From: Pseudomonas sp. ERMR1:02
GTDB taxonomy: Bacteria; Pseudomonadota; Gammaproteobacteria; Pseudomonadales; Pseudomonadaceae
DNA: 64,000 nucleotides
Assembly: GCF_002277815.1 (NCBI RefSeq)
Contig: NZ_NKJI01000004.1
Span: forward strand, 186,001 to 250,000
Reading direction: 5' to 3'
A program made the position numbers and the translations under genes. Under the pieces are notes generated by a model that was not told where the DNA came from, ran no database searches, and saw nothing but the letters and a program-made list of their open reading frames with translations. Positions 48,898 to 57,888 of this stretch are shown here, piece by piece; positions within the stretch are counted from its first letter, which is position 1; each line of letters starts with the position of its first letter.

Positions 48898-49338
48898 ATG
48901 TCGCCCATCATTCTGGTGCTCAACGGCCCGAATCTGAACATGCTCGGCACCCGGGAACCGGCCAATTACGGCTACGAAACCCTGGCAGACATTTCAGCCC
49001 TGTGCGGCCGTGCCGCCGAAGAATTCGGCCTGGCAGTGGAGTTTCGCCAGACCAACCACGAGGGCGAACTGCTCGACTGGATTCACAATGCACGCGGCCG
49101 TTGCGCCGGTATCGTGATCAACCCCGCAGCCTGGACCCACACCTCGGTGGCGATTCGCGATGCGCTGGTCGCCTGCGAACTGCCGGTGATCGAAGTCCAC
49201 TTGTCCAACGTCCATGCCCGCGAACCTTTCCGCCATCACTCCTTCGTTTCAGCCATTGCCACCGCAGTGATGGCCGGGTTCGGCAGCCACGGCTATCGCC
49301 TGGCGCTGGAGCATTTCAGCCAACGTCTGAAAGGGTGA
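48898..49338 (+). CDS. aroQ: Type II 3-dehydroquinate dehydratase
   Basis: Dodecameric enzyme that interconverts 3-dehydroquinate and 3-dehydroshikimate. The 146-residue protein has the active-site loop [17 protein letters not shown] (catalytic Arg and Tyr), [12 protein letters not shown] and the catalytic His in [17 protein letters not shown]. Because it lies with an AroE-like gene, QuiC1 and a carrier, it is probably the catabolic copy (a second aroQ is usual in pseudomonads). The ATG is taken and not the TTG one codon before. Confidence 0.95.
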   Translation: MSPIILVLNGPNLNMLGTREPANYGYETLADISALCGRAAEEFGLAVEFRQTNHEGELLDWIHNARGRCAGIVINPAAWTHTSVAIRDALVACELPVIEVHLSNVHAREPFRHHSFVSAIATAVMAGFGSHGYRLALEHFSQRLKG

Positions 49339-49343
49339 ACATC

Positions 49344-50198
49344 GTGAATCAGAACCAAACGGTATTGGCCGGACTGATCGGCGCTGGCATCCAGGCTTCG
49401 CGCACGCCGGCGCTGCACGAACATGAAGGCGATGCCCAGGGTTTGCGCTACCTCTATCGCCTGATCGATCTCGATCAACTGCAAATCGACAGCAATGCCC
49501 TGCCCGACCTGTTGATGGCCGCCGAACGCATGAACTTCACCGGGCTGAACATCACCTTCCCGTGCAAGCAAGCAATCATCCCGCTGCTCGACGAATTGTC
49601 GCCGGAGGCCCGCGGCATTGGCGCGGTGAACACCGTTGTCCTGAAGGACGGCAAACGCATTGGCCACAACACCGATTGCCTGGGATTTGCCGAAGGTTTT
49701 CGCCGGGGCCTGAACGGCGTTGCCCTTGAGCGCGTAGTACAGATGGGTGCCGGTGGCGCCGGCGCGGCGGTGGCTCACGCGCTACTGAGCGAAGGCGTAC
49801 AGCAACTGTGCATTTTCGATGTGGAAATCAGCCGCGCCCAGAGCCTGGCCGACAACCTCAACCAACATTTCGGCAGCGGTCGCGCCCTGGCCGGTCATGA
49901 TTTGGCGCTGACTCTGGCCCAGGCTGATGGCCTGGTGAACACCACGCCGATGGGCATGAAAAAACTGCCCGGCATGCCGGTGCCGGTGGAGCTGCTTCGG
50001 ACTGAGTTGTGGGTGGCGGAGATTGTTTACTTCCCACTGGAAACCGAACTGCTGCGCAATGCCCGCGCCCTGGGATGCCGGACGCTGGATGGCGGCAACA
50101 TGGCGGTATTCCAGGCGGTGAAGGCGTTTGAATTGTTCAGCGGCGTAGTGCCAGATGCGCAGCGGATGCTCGCGCATTTTCAGAGCATGAATGTCTGA
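49344..50198 (+). CDS. Shikimate/quinate dehydrogenase (AroE-like, catabolic)
   Basis: A 284-residue NAD(P)-dependent dehydrogenase. The catalytic Lys lies in NITFPCKQAIIPLL (near 70) and the Asp in GHNTDCLGFAEGF (near 107); the Rossmann motif is GAGGAGAAVAHALL. It is distinct from the housekeeping AroE family in its N-terminus (GLIGAGIQASRTPALHEHEG), as in quinate/shikimate dehydrogenases of catabolic clusters. Start GTG at 49344 with AAAGGG upstream; GTG 49335, overlapping the aroQ stop, is an alternative. It is in one operon with aroQ. Confidence 0.9.
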   Translation: MNQNQTVLAGLIGAGIQASRTPALHEHEGDAQGLRYLYRLIDLDQLQIDSNALPDLLMAAERMNFTGLNITFPCKQAIIPLLDELSPEARGIGAVNTVVLKDGKRIGHNTDCLGFAEGFRRGLNGVALERVVQMGAGGAGAAVAHALLSEGVQQLCIFDVEISRAQSLADNLNQHFGSGRALAGHDLALTLAQADGLVNTTPMGMKKLPGMPVPVELLRTELWVAEIVYFPLETELLRNARALGCRTLDGGNMAVFQAVKAFELFSGVVPDAQRMLAHFQSMNV

Positions 50199-50203
50199 AA
50201 AAA

Positions 50204-50273
50204 GCTTCGCGGGCAAGCCTCGCTCCTACAAAGGCAACCAGAACCTGTAGGAGCGAGGCTTGCCCGCGAAGGC
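50204..50273. repeat. REP pair, tail to tail
   Basis: GCTTCGCGGGCAAGCCTCGC ... CCTACA and TGTAGGAGCGAGGCTTGCCC between the convergent ends of the AroE-like gene and tetR. Confidence 0.85.
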
Positions 50274-50274
50274 G

Positions 50275-50952
50275 TCAGGCCTGCAAATAGCGCAAAACCG
50301 ACTCGCAAATCATCTCGCGATGACGCTGCTTGACGCTTTCGTCCGGTAAGTCGATCTGAAAAATCTCGCCGAAGGTGTGGCGGTTCGACACGCGATAGAA
50401 GCAGAACGAACTGATCAGCAAATGCACATCCAGCGGATCAAGGCCCGCACGGAACAGCCCTTCCTGCGCACCGCGACGCAGAATCTCGCTCAGTGAATCG
50501 AGGATGGTGTTGTTCATCGCCTTGATTGCATCGGAGCGCTTCACATACTCGGCATTGTGAATGTTCTCGATACTGACGATGCGCACGAAATCGACATTAC
50601 GATCATGGTGATCGAAGGTGAATTCCACCAAACGACGAATCGCCTCTACCGGCGCCAGTTCGGCCAGGTGCAGACGGTTTTCGGTGTTTCGGATATCGCC
50701 GTAGAGCTTTTCCAGAACCTCAACGTAGAGCTGTTCCTTACTGCCGAAGTAGTAATAGATCATGCGTTTTGAGGTTTGGATGCGCTCGGCGATCGCATCG
50801 ACGCGAGCACCGGACAACCCCTGCTGAACAAACTCGACAATCGCCTCCTGCAGGATGTTCTCGCGGGTTTTTTCCGGGTTGTTCTTGCGACTCTTGCGCG
50901 GTTCGGCAATAGGCTGGTCGGTCGCTGCGGAGAAGTCTGAAGTCATTGTCAT
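50275..50952 (-). CDS. TetR-family regulator of the hydroaromatic cluster
   Basis: A 225-residue repressor-type protein with an N-terminal helix-turn-helix (about 28-75: TRENILQEAIVEFVQQGLSG ... TSKRMIYYYFGSKEQLYVEV) and a C-terminal TetR domain. It lies between the AroE-like and QuiC1 genes, as in P. aeruginosa. It probably binds the two matching 15-bp sites before aroQ and between quiC1 and the MFS gene, and lets go on binding a pathway intermediate. The start (MTMTSDFS) is not certain; a Met two codons later is possible. Confidence 0.88.
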   Translation of the reverse strand: MTMTSDFSAATDQPIAEPRKSRKNNPEKTRENILQEAIVEFVQQGLSGARVDAIAERIQTSKRMIYYYFGSKEQLYVEVLEKLYGDIRNTENRLHLAELAPVEAIRRLVEFTFDHHDRNVDFVRIVSIENIHNAEYVKRSDAIKAMNNTILDSLSEILRRGAQEGLFRAGLDPLDVHLLISSFCFYRVSNRHTFGEIFQIDLPDESVKQRHREMICESVLRYLQA

Positions 50953-51054
50953 TGCGGGCTCACGGCCATCACTGCACAGGTTGGCGATTATGAGCCGCGC
51001 CACACAGTGAAGGAAGCCGTGCGGCAGCGGTTTGTCGACGTGATTACGATTTTC

Positions 51055-52956
51055 CTACAACTTTGTCTGACGTACGGCACCACTTCGGGATTTGGCCATG
51101 GCTGCCAGTCTCACCGCGACGTTGGCCGCACCGTAACCGACATAACCGTTCTTGCGCTGGATGATCTCGAAGAAGAAACGCCCCTCGAACGGCTCGGTGT
51201 ATACGTGAAACAGCTCGCCACCCTGGGCATCGCGGTCATACAGCACGTTGAAATAGGCCAGTTCGCTGAGGAACTCATCGTCAAAATCGAAGCGCGCCGC
51301 CAGGTCATCGTAGTAGTTGAGCGGGATATCCAGCAGCGGAACGCCCGCCTCTTTCGCACGGCTGACTTCGGCAAAGATGTCGTCGCAATCAAACGCAATG
51401 TGATGCACCCCGGAGCCGCGATAACTCGACAGCGCATGTGAGATCGCGGTGTTGCGGTTTTCGGAAATGTTCAGCGGCAACCGAATTGAGCTGTCGCGAC
51501 TGCGCAGTGCACGACTTTTCACCAGGCCATAGGGGTCGGGCAGGACCACTTCGTCATCGGCCTCAAAATCCAGCAGGCTCTTGTAGAACAGCACCCAACT
51601 GTCGAGGCTGTCGGCAGGCAGCGCCATGGCCATATGGTCGATACGCTTGAGACCGCCGCGGGCTATTGCGTTCGGTAGCAGATTGAAGTCGGTGCCGTAG
51701 ACGTCGGCGTCCTGATCCACCAGGTAAATCAGGCTGCCATCCGGCGCGCGCACGGCGGCGAGCTCCAGTTCATTCGGACCGACCAGCCCGCGATAAGGCT
51801 GACCCTTATAGGCCACGGCCCGTGCCAGAGCGCTGGCACTGTCCTTGACCCGCACTGCAGTGGCACACAGCGATGGACCGTGCGCCTCGAAGAAACTGTG
51901 GCCGAACGAGTAAGGCTCGGAGTTGAGGATCAGGTTGATATCACCCTGGCGCAGCAGGCTGACGCTCTTGGAGCGGTGCTGGCCGGCCTTGACGAAGCCC
52001 AGGCGCTCCAGCCAATGGGAGAGCTTGGCGCCGAGGCTTTCATCCACAGCGAATTCGAGAAACTCGATGCCGTTGTACTCGCTGGCCTTCGGTGTTTCGA
52101 ACAGGATGTCGAGGTTGGTCGATGGTTGGGTTTCTTGCGCCAGACGCTGGCGGGTTTTCTCCTCCAGGTACAGCAATGAGCGCAAACCGTCGGCGGCGTT
52201 GGCCCTTGGTGGCGCGGCGCGGAAACCGTCGTTGAAGATCTCCAGCGACAGCGGCCCGGTGTAGCCGCTTTTGATGATCGGGGCGAGGAAACCCGGCAAA
52301 TCGAACTCTCCCTGACCCGGGAAGCAGCGGAAATGCCGGCTCCACTCCAGCACGTCCATGGCCAGGATTGGCGCGTCGGCCATTTGCACGAAGAAGATCT
52401 TGTCACCGGGGATTTGCGCGATAGCGCTCGGATCACCTTTGAGCGACAGGGTATGAAAGCTGTCGAGCAACACACCGAGGCTGGGGTGACCGGCCTGACG
52501 GACGATGTTCCACACCTGCTGCCAGGTGTTCACATGCCGGCCCCAGGCCAGCGCTTCGTAACCGATGCGCAGACCACGCGCACCAGCGTGTTCGGCCAGC
52601 AGGCGCAAGTCATCGACCAGAATTTGCTCATCACCAATGGAGTCGGCCGACGCGTTGCTGCACACCAACACCAGGTCGGTACCCAACTCCTGCATCAGGT
52701 CGAACTTGCGCTCGGCCCGTTCCAGATTGCGTGACAAGCGGTCCCGGCGACAGCCTTCGAAATCCCGGAACGGTTGAAACAGGGTGATGGCGATCCCGAG
52801 ATCGGCGCACATCTGTCTGATTTCCCGCGGGCTGCCGTCGTAGTAGAGAAGGTCGTTCTCGAAAATCTCCACGCCGTCAAAACCGGCGGCGGCAATGGCT
52901 TCGAGCTTTTCCGGCAGGGTACCGCTCAAGGACACGGTGGCAATGGAACGCTGCAT
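51055..52956 (-). CDS. quiC1: 3-dehydroshikimate dehydratase QuiC1
   Basis: Converts 3-dehydroshikimate to protocatechuate, feeding the beta-ketoadipate pathway. The 633-residue protein is a two-domain fusion: an N-terminal xylose-isomerase-like TIM barrel (1-280) and a C-terminal VOC domain resembling hydroxyphenylpyruvate dioxygenase (about 290-610). All four metal ligands known for the P. putida enzyme are at their exact places: E134 (GYEALAW), D165 (LLDSFH), Q191 (VQMAD) and E239 (SLEIF). It diverges from the MFS gene. Confidence 0.94.
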   Translation of the reverse strand: MQRSIATVSLSGTLPEKLEAIAAAGFDGVEIFENDLLYYDGSPREIRQMCADLGIAITLFQPFRDFEGCRRDRLSRNLERAERKFDLMQELGTDLVLVCSNASADSIGDEQILVDDLRLLAEHAGARGLRIGYEALAWGRHVNTWQQVWNIVRQAGHPSLGVLLDSFHTLSLKGDPSAIAQIPGDKIFFVQMADAPILAMDVLEWSRHFRCFPGQGEFDLPGFLAPIIKSGYTGPLSLEIFNDGFRAAPPRANAADGLRSLLYLEEKTRQRLAQETQPSTNLDILFETPKASEYNGIEFLEFAVDESLGAKLSHWLERLGFVKAGQHRSKSVSLLRQGDINLILNSEPYSFGHSFFEAHGPSLCATAVRVKDSASALARAVAYKGQPYRGLVGPNELELAAVRAPDGSLIYLVDQDADVYGTDFNLLPNAIARGGLKRIDHMAMALPADSLDSWVLFYKSLLDFEADDEVVLPDPYGLVKSRALRSRDSSIRLPLNISENRNTAISHALSSYRGSGVHHIAFDCDDIFAEVSRAKEAGVPLLDIPLNYYDDLAARFDFDDEFLSELAYFNVLYDRDAQGGELFHVYTEPFEGRFFFEIIQRKNGYVGYGAANVAVRLAAMAKSRSGAVRQTKL

Positions 52957-53014
52957 ATTTCGACTCCCGGTGGTGGAGGCAATCTTGTTGGAGGCTCTGC
53001 ACGCTTTCGCTTTA

Positions 53015-53143
53015 TGTAGCAGCTGGCGAAGCCTGCGTTCGGCTGCGCAGCAGACGTGAATTCGGGCTACTCGGTTTGATAGATCGCGTGCGCAGGTTTA
53101 ACGACTGCTTCGCAGCCGAACGCAGCCTTCGGCAGCTGCTACA
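53015..53143. repeat. Second-class REP pair (TGTAGCAGCTG type)
   Basis: TGTAGCAGCTGGCGAAGCCT ... and the complement ending GGCAGCTGCTACA enclose a 129-base element with GTTCGGCTGCG/CGCAGCCGAAC inner arms. It differs from all other REPs in the window. Confidence 0.8.
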
Positions 53144-53203
53144 GGGATTGCGTTTATCTTGAAGTGAATTATTGGCTGCACGATCCAACACAGCAATTTA
53201 AAG

Positions 53204-53218
53204 TGTACTACCCAGTTA
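53204..53218 (+). promoter_or_regulatory. Probable TetR operator in the quiC1/MFS region
   Basis: TGTACTACCCAGTTA agrees at 12 of 15 bases with the site upstream of aroQ in the opposite orientation. It lies 162 bases before the MFS start. Confidence 0.6.
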
Positions 53219-53379
53219 GTTTTGCGTGCGATTATCGAACACAATGGCCTTTGGCGAATTGACGATTTTTTGTTCACTGCGCAACATCAACTGCACATCG
53301 GGGCCACTCATGAACCATCGGTCCCGGTTAAAAAAGACCCAGAACACCACATAAAAATTTCAAAAATCGGGTGGCATAC

Positions 53380-54720
53380 ATGACTCCTTCCCAAAGTTCA
53401 CGCATGGCGAGTTCGTCCATGAATCCTGTCAGCGGCGGTATCGGCGACAAAATCCGCGGCGCCATGGCCGTCGGCAAAACCCGTTGGGGCATGCTGGCGC
53501 TGGTGTTCTTCGCCACCACCCTGAACTACATCGACCGCGCCGCCCTCGGCGTCATGCAGCCGATCCTCGCCAAGGAAATGAGCTGGACGGCGATGGACTA
53601 CGCCAACATCAACTTCTGGTTCCAGGTCGGCTACGCCATCGGTTTTGTGCTGCAAGGCCGCTTGATCGACCGGGTCGGCGTGAAGCGTGTGTTCTTCTGC
53701 GCCGTGCTGCTCTGGAGCCTGGCGACCGGCGCCCATGGTCTGGCCACTTCAGCGGTCGGTTTCATGGTCTGCCGCTTCATTCTCGGCCTGACCGAAGCCG
53801 CCAACTACCCGGCCTGTGTGAAGACCACGCGCCTGTGGTTCCCGGCCGGTGAGCGCGCCGTGGCCACCGGTATTTTCAACGCCGGGACCAACGTCGGTGC
53901 GATGTTCACCCCGATGCTGCTGCCGCTGATCCTGCACGTCTGGGGCTGGCAGGCCGCATTCCTGTGCATGTCGGCACTGGGCGGGATCTGGCTGTTGTTC
54001 TGGGGCTTGAAGTACTTCAACCCGGAAGATCACCCGAGCGTCAAACAGTCGGAACTGGACTACATTCAGAACGAAGTCGAACCGGAACAAACCCGCGTAC
54101 CCTTCTCGCGAATCCTGCGCATGCGCGGCACCTGGGCCTTCGCCATCGCCTACTCGCTAACCGCACCGGTGTTCTGGTTCTACCTGTACTGGCTGCCACC
54201 GTTCCTCAATCAGCAATACAACCTGGGCATCAACGTGACCCAGATGGGCATTCCGCTGATCATCATTTACCTCACCGCCGACTTCGGCAGTGTCGGCGGC
54301 GGGATTCTGTCCTCGTTCCTGATCGGCCGCGGTGTCAACCCGATCAAGGCGCGACTGATGTCCATGTTCCTGTTCGCCTGCTGCATCATCGGCGTGATCA
54401 TGGCGGCCGGCTCCAGCAGCCTGTGGGTGGCGGTATTCGCGATTTCCCTGGCGATCGGCGCGCACCAGGCCTGGACCGCCAACATCTGGAGCCTGGTGAT
54501 GGACTACACGCCCAAGCACATGATGAGTACGGTGTTCGGCTTCGGCGGCATGTGTGCCGCGATTGGCGGGATGTTTATGACTCAGTTGGTCGGCCACATC
54601 CTGACCGTCACCAACAACAACTACACCGTGCTGTTCACCCTGATTCCGGCGATGTATTTCATCGCGCTGACCTGGATGTACTTCATGGCACCGCGCAAGA
54701 TTCCAACCGTCACCGAGTAA
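53380..54720 (+). CDS. MFS symporter, probably for quinate/shikimate
   Basis: A 446-residue 12-segment carrier of the anion:cation symporter (GudP/PhtT-like) branch: LNYIDRAALGVMQPILAKEM at the first segment, GRLIDRVGVKRVF in loop 2-3 and LGLTEAANYPACVKTTRLWF. The start MTPSQSS has GGGTGG upstream. Divergence from quiC1 and the shared TetR-like site suggest it imports a hydroaromatic acid. This is context, not direct proof of substrate. Confidence 0.88.
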   Translation: MTPSQSSRMASSSMNPVSGGIGDKIRGAMAVGKTRWGMLALVFFATTLNYIDRAALGVMQPILAKEMSWTAMDYANINFWFQVGYAIGFVLQGRLIDRVGVKRVFFCAVLLWSLATGAHGLATSAVGFMVCRFILGLTEAANYPACVKTTRLWFPAGERAVATGIFNAGTNVGAMFTPMLLPLILHVWGWQAAFLCMSALGGIWLLFWGLKYFNPEDHPSVKQSELDYIQNEVEPEQTRVPFSRILRMRGTWAFAIAYSLTAPVFWFYLYWLPPFLNQQYNLGINVTQMGIPLIIIYLTADFGSVGGGILSSFLIGRGVNPIKARLMSMFLFACCIIGVIMAAGSSSLWVAVFAISLAIGAHQAWTANIWSLVMDYTPKHMMSTVFGFGGMCAAIGGMFMTQLVGHILTVTNNNYTVLFTLIPAMYFIALTWMYFMAPRKIPTVTE

Positions 54721-54738
54721 AAGTCCGGCGCAATACCC

Positions 54739-54828
54739 TGTGGGAGCGGGCTTGCCCGCGATGGCGGTGGTTCAGCCAACATTAGTGTTGGATGTGCCGA
54801 CCTCATCGCGGGCAAGCCCGCTCCCACA
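54739..54828. repeat. REP pair, GTGGGAG variant
   Basis: TGTGGGAGCGGGCTTGCCCG faces CGGGCAAGCCCGCTCCCACA between the convergent MFS and EamA genes. Confidence 0.88.
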
Positions 54829-54845
54829 GTGTTTTTTGGGACCTT

Positions 54846-55721
54846 CTACTTGCGACTTTGCTGCCAGGCCGCCGCCAGCCCGCTGCAGCAGATCACGGCG
54901 ATGCCAATCACAGTGGTCAGGGTCGGCGTGTGGGAAAACAACAGCCAGCCCAGCAGGCCGGCAAACACGATCTGGCAATAGCTGAATGGCGCCAGCAAGG
55001 CCGGTGCGGCATGGCGGAAAGCCTGGGTCAAAACAGGTGCGCCGTCATTCCGCAGGCCCCCAACGCCAACATCATCGCGCCATGCAACAGGCTCGGCACC
55101 TGCCAGAAGAAAGGCACCAGCGCGCTCATCACCAGGGTGTTACACAGCCCGGCGAAGAAGTTACTGGTGGTCGGGCTGTCGATCTCACTGAGCTTGCGTG
55201 TCAGCAACTGATAGAAGCAGAAAACAGCGCCGAGGTGAGGGGCAGCAACACCGCTGGCGTAAACAACTCACCACCCGGGTGAACGATGATCAGCACCCCG
55301 ATGAAACCGCAAATCACCGCCAGCCATTGCCCCCGCGTTACCCGCTCCTTCAAAAGCGGAACCGACAACGCGGTGACCAGCACGGGTGCGAGGAAGTTGA
55401 CCGACGTGGCCTCGGCCAACGGGATGTACATCAACCCGGTGGTAAAAAACAGGCTGGTGCCGAGTAAGCACAGGGCCCGGATCAGCTGAAGCAACGGGCG
55501 CTTCGTGCGTAAAACCCGCAGCCCGGATTGCGGCAGAAAGATCCCGGCCATCAACAAGGTGTGAACCACATATCGCGCCCACACCACCATGACAATTGGA
55601 TAGAACCCGGAAAGGTACTTTGATAACGCGTCATGGCTGGAAACAGGAAGGTTGCGACAACGATCAGCAAGATCCCCTTGAAGGGCTGATTGACGCCGGA
55701 AAGCGGGGTGCTGACGGTCAT
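54846..55721 (-). pseudogene. EamA/DMT-family permease with three frameshifts as sequenced
   Basis: Ten-segment drug/metabolite transporter. Reading from ATG at 55721 (AAGGA upstream), the frame breaks at A runs (T on the coding strand) at 55641-55643, 55221-55224 and 55030-55033. One added T at each gives, in turn, LFSSHDALSKYLSG, ALFFCFYQLLTRKLSE and HLFLTQAFRHAAPAL, and a complete 292-residue EamA protein ending AAAWQQSRK. Without them it is in three pieces. Three hits in 0.9 kb could mean either poor local consensus or true decay. The substrate is unknown. Confidence 0.82.
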
Positions 55722-55754
55722 TGGGTTTCCTTACATAAAGTCAAAAGCTTCGCG

Positions 55755-55854
55755 TGTAGGAGCGAGCCTGCTCGCGATGGTCGTAAACGATAACGCGGGG
55801 TGCCTGAAACCCAGCGGTGTCCTGCCGTCCATCGCGAGCAAGCTCGCTCCTACA
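55755..55854. repeat. REP palindrome pair (REPIN)
   Basis: TGTAGGAGCGAGCCTGCTCG faces CGAGCAAGCTCGCTCCTACA between the EamA gene and the TIM-barrel gene. Confidence 0.87.
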
Positions 55855-55876
55855 GGTGAACAGTGCGCAGCACCGT

Positions 55877-56692
55877 TTACAGCCGCGCCAACAAATCCAG
55901 GGTTTTATCCAAAGCCATCTGCGCCCGTTCCAACGCACTCACGCCCTGCTCCAGCAGCTGCACCGTGGGAATCTCCAGACTCAATGGAACGTTAGCCGGC
56001 AAACAGCGCAACAACCCCGACAAATCGCAATCACCATCACCGGGAAAACGTCGCTCGTTACGCGCCTGACGCAAGATCTCGGCCATGTCAGCCGGTCGCG
56101 TTCCGGCGACATCACACAACTGGGCATACCGTAACCGTGAAGGCGCAACCCTGGCCAGATCTTCAAGCCTTGAACCCGAACGGTCGAAGTGGAACGCGTC
56201 CACCAGCACCGCACCGTTTTCGCGCCCGGCGCCCTCGACGATGCGCACCGCTTGCTCAAGATTGCGCGCATCGGTCCAGGGCATAAACTCCAGATGCGGA
56301 TGCAAACCATAAGACGCTGCCAGATCACAAAGTTCGGCAAAGTTTTCCGTCATCCGTAGCTCGTCGGAATCGTTACCGGCCACCAGTAATTCGCTGGCAC
56401 CGAATTCGGCACCGACTGCCAGAATCTTCTCGAAATCGGCAACGACGGTTTCCGGCTTCAGCCGCAGGATTTCAACATCCAGCACACCAATGCCTGTGTC
56501 GCGCAGACGCGCCAGGGTTTGGCGCCGCAGTTCGCCATCGGCCACCAACGCAAAGTGGTGTTCCTCCAGCGTCGCCGGCACCAGGCGCAAGCCGACATGG
56601 CTGTAACCAGCCCTCGCCGCAACCTCGACCATGTCGGGCGGTGACAGCTCCAGCACTGTCAGACTGGCCAGGGAAAAGATGCGTTCACTCAT
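55877..56692 (-). CDS. Sugar phosphate isomerase/epimerase-type TIM-barrel enzyme
   Basis: A 271-residue AP-endonuclease-2/xylose-isomerase-like barrel. Probable metal ligands are Glu in LEFMPW (near 135), Asp in VLVDAFHFD (near 165), Gln in YAQLCD (near 191) and Glu in SLEIPT (near 241). The spacing is close to the N-terminal half of QuiC1, so a single-domain dehydroshikimate dehydratase is one possibility; an epimerase or isomerase is another. It follows an IclR gene in the same direction after a 250-base gap with dyads, and has a ribosome site before MSERIFS. Confidence 0.82.
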   Translation of the reverse strand: MSERIFSLASLTVLELSPPDMVEVAARAGYSHVGLRLVPATLEEHHFALVADGELRRQTLARLRDTGIGVLDVEILRLKPETVVADFEKILAVGAEFGASELLVAGNDSDELRMTENFAELCDLAASYGLHPHLEFMPWTDARNLEQAVRIVEGAGRENGAVLVDAFHFDRSGSRLEDLARVAPSRLRYAQLCDVAGTRPADMAEILRQARNERRFPGDGDCDLSGLLRCLPANVPLSLEIPTVQLLEQGVSALERAQMALDKTLDLLARL

Positions 56693-56766
56693 GGTCAGCC
56701 CTCGATCACGGTGCGGACGATCAGGGCAATGCGAAGGGGCGAACTCATGGTGCGGTCCTCTTGGTT

Positions 56767-56813
56767 ATTGTTGGAAGAATGAATTCCAACAATTTAGAAC
56801 CAGGTTCCAGATT
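56767..56813. promoter_or_regulatory. Dyads upstream of the TIM-barrel gene, probable IclR target
   Basis: A perfect 10-bp inverted repeat, ATTGTTGGAA (56767-56776) and TTCCAACAAT (56784-56793), is followed by 56801-56813, which on the minus strand reads AATCTGGAACCTG. That word recurs between iclR and the FAD gene at 57771. Confidence 0.6.
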
Positions 56814-56858
56814 ACGACACAAGCATGAACAGATAGTGTTCGAACAGCGCACATCTTC

Positions 56859-56948
56859 TGTAGGAGCGAAGCTTGCTCGCGATGCAGACGCCGCCGTTTT
56901 TCATTAGGGACCGCGTCATCGTTCATCGCGAGCAAGCTTGCTCCTACA
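56859..56948. repeat. REP pair that includes the iclR stop codon
   Basis: TGTAGGAGCGAAGCTTGCTC faces GCGAGCAAGCTTGCTCCTAC, A. The TAG stop of the IclR gene (56944-56946) is part of the second REP arm. Confidence 0.87.
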
Positions 56949-57717
56949 ACAACTCTGACGCCACACTCGCCGCCGACAACTCATCGGTAAACGCCAACAA
57001 CAACGGCGCCAGTTCATGCAACCGCGCCCCCGGCATCCGCGCACTCGGCCCGGCGATGCTGAGTACACCGATCACCCGACCATCACCCGGATGGCGCACC
57101 ACTGCGGCAATCGCCGAGGTGCCTACCGCTGAACTTTCCTCGACACAGGCGTAGCCCTGCTCGCGCGCCAGGCGCAGGCGCTCGAGCAGTTCGATATTGG
57201 AACGCGGTGCATTCGGCCCCAGCTCCAGCGGCCGGTCCGCCACCTGGCGTTCCACCAGTGACAAGGCTTCGGCATCGCTCATGCACGCCAGCCAGGCATG
57301 CCCCGAAGCTGTGTAGAAAAGCGGTGCATCACGACCCATGTCCGGGTCGTAACGCAGACCGGAACGGGCGCCCTGGGACTTGGCAATCCAGGTCTGCCGA
57401 TCACCCTCGATCACTCCGAGACGCACCAGTTCGCCGGTTTCCTGAGCCAGGCGATCGAGCACCGGTTGCACGATATCGGCGCCACTGCTCGACAGGTAAC
57501 GAAACCCCATCGCCACCAGTTTGGTCGACAAGTGATAGCGCAGGTTTTCCGGGTTCTGCCGCACATAACCCAGGCGGATCAGCTCGGCGAGCAGGCGGTG
57601 AGTAGCGCTTTTGGGAATGTCCAGTTGCTCCGCCAAAGTCTGCATCGGCAGACCGCGAGGGTCGCTAGTGAGGCTTTCAAGCACACTGAAAACACGTTCG
57701 ATCTGGCTGCCGGCCAT
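56944..57717 (-). CDS. IclR-family transcriptional regulator
   Basis: A 257-residue regulator with an N-terminal winged helix (about 5-65: VFSVLESLTSDPRGLPMQTL, IPKSATHRLLAELIRLGYV) and a C-terminal GAF-like effector domain (about 80-250) typical of IclR. It starts MAGSQIERVF with GGAGA upstream; 32 extra codons of frame are not used. It diverges from the FAD dehydrogenase gene and precedes the TIM-barrel gene, so it probably regulates both. Its stop lies in a REP arm. Confidence 0.9.
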   Translation of the reverse strand: MAGSQIERVFSVLESLTSDPRGLPMQTLAEQLDIPKSATHRLLAELIRLGYVRQNPENLRYHLSTKLVAMGFRYLSSSGADIVQPVLDRLAQETGELVRLGVIEGDRQTWIAKSQGARSGLRYDPDMGRDAPLFYTASGHAWLACMSDAEALSLVERQVADRPLELGPNAPRSNIELLERLRLAREQGYACVEESSAVGTSAIAAVVRHPGDGRVIGVLSIAGPSARMPGARLHELAPLLLAFTDELSAASVASELL

Positions 57718-57770
57718 AGGCGTCTCCACGTAAATTTTCTCGATTCTAGAAGACAACCGACGGATTACGA

Positions 57771-57862
57771 AATCTGGAACCAAATGTCCGATAACCGCCC
57801 GTTTTTGGCACAAGATTCTTGCCTACTCCAACCCGCTCCTTATATTTTTCGGAATCAATTCC
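57771..57862. promoter_or_regulatory. Candidate IclR sites in the iclR/FAD gene region
   Basis: AATCTGGAACCA at 57771-57782 matches the word near the TIM-barrel gene. GGAATCAATTCC at 57851-57862 is a perfect dyad within a longer ATTTTT...AAAAAT palindrome, 26 bases before the FAD gene. Confidence 0.5.
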
Positions 57863-57888
57863 AAAAATATAACGTTGGAGCTCCAATA

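Larger units (their letters stand above)
52957..53379. other. 423-base divergent region between quiC1 and the MFS gene
   Basis: Holds a REP element of a different class (53015-53143) and the second TetR-like site (53204-53218). The promoters of both genes must lie here, but no sigma70 boxes stand out. Confidence 0.5.

Noticed and set aside
49002..49343. Long N-terminal extension of the AroE-like protein
   Set aside because: The extended frame overlaps aroQ in another frame; the GTG at 49344 with AAAGGG before it fits the family.
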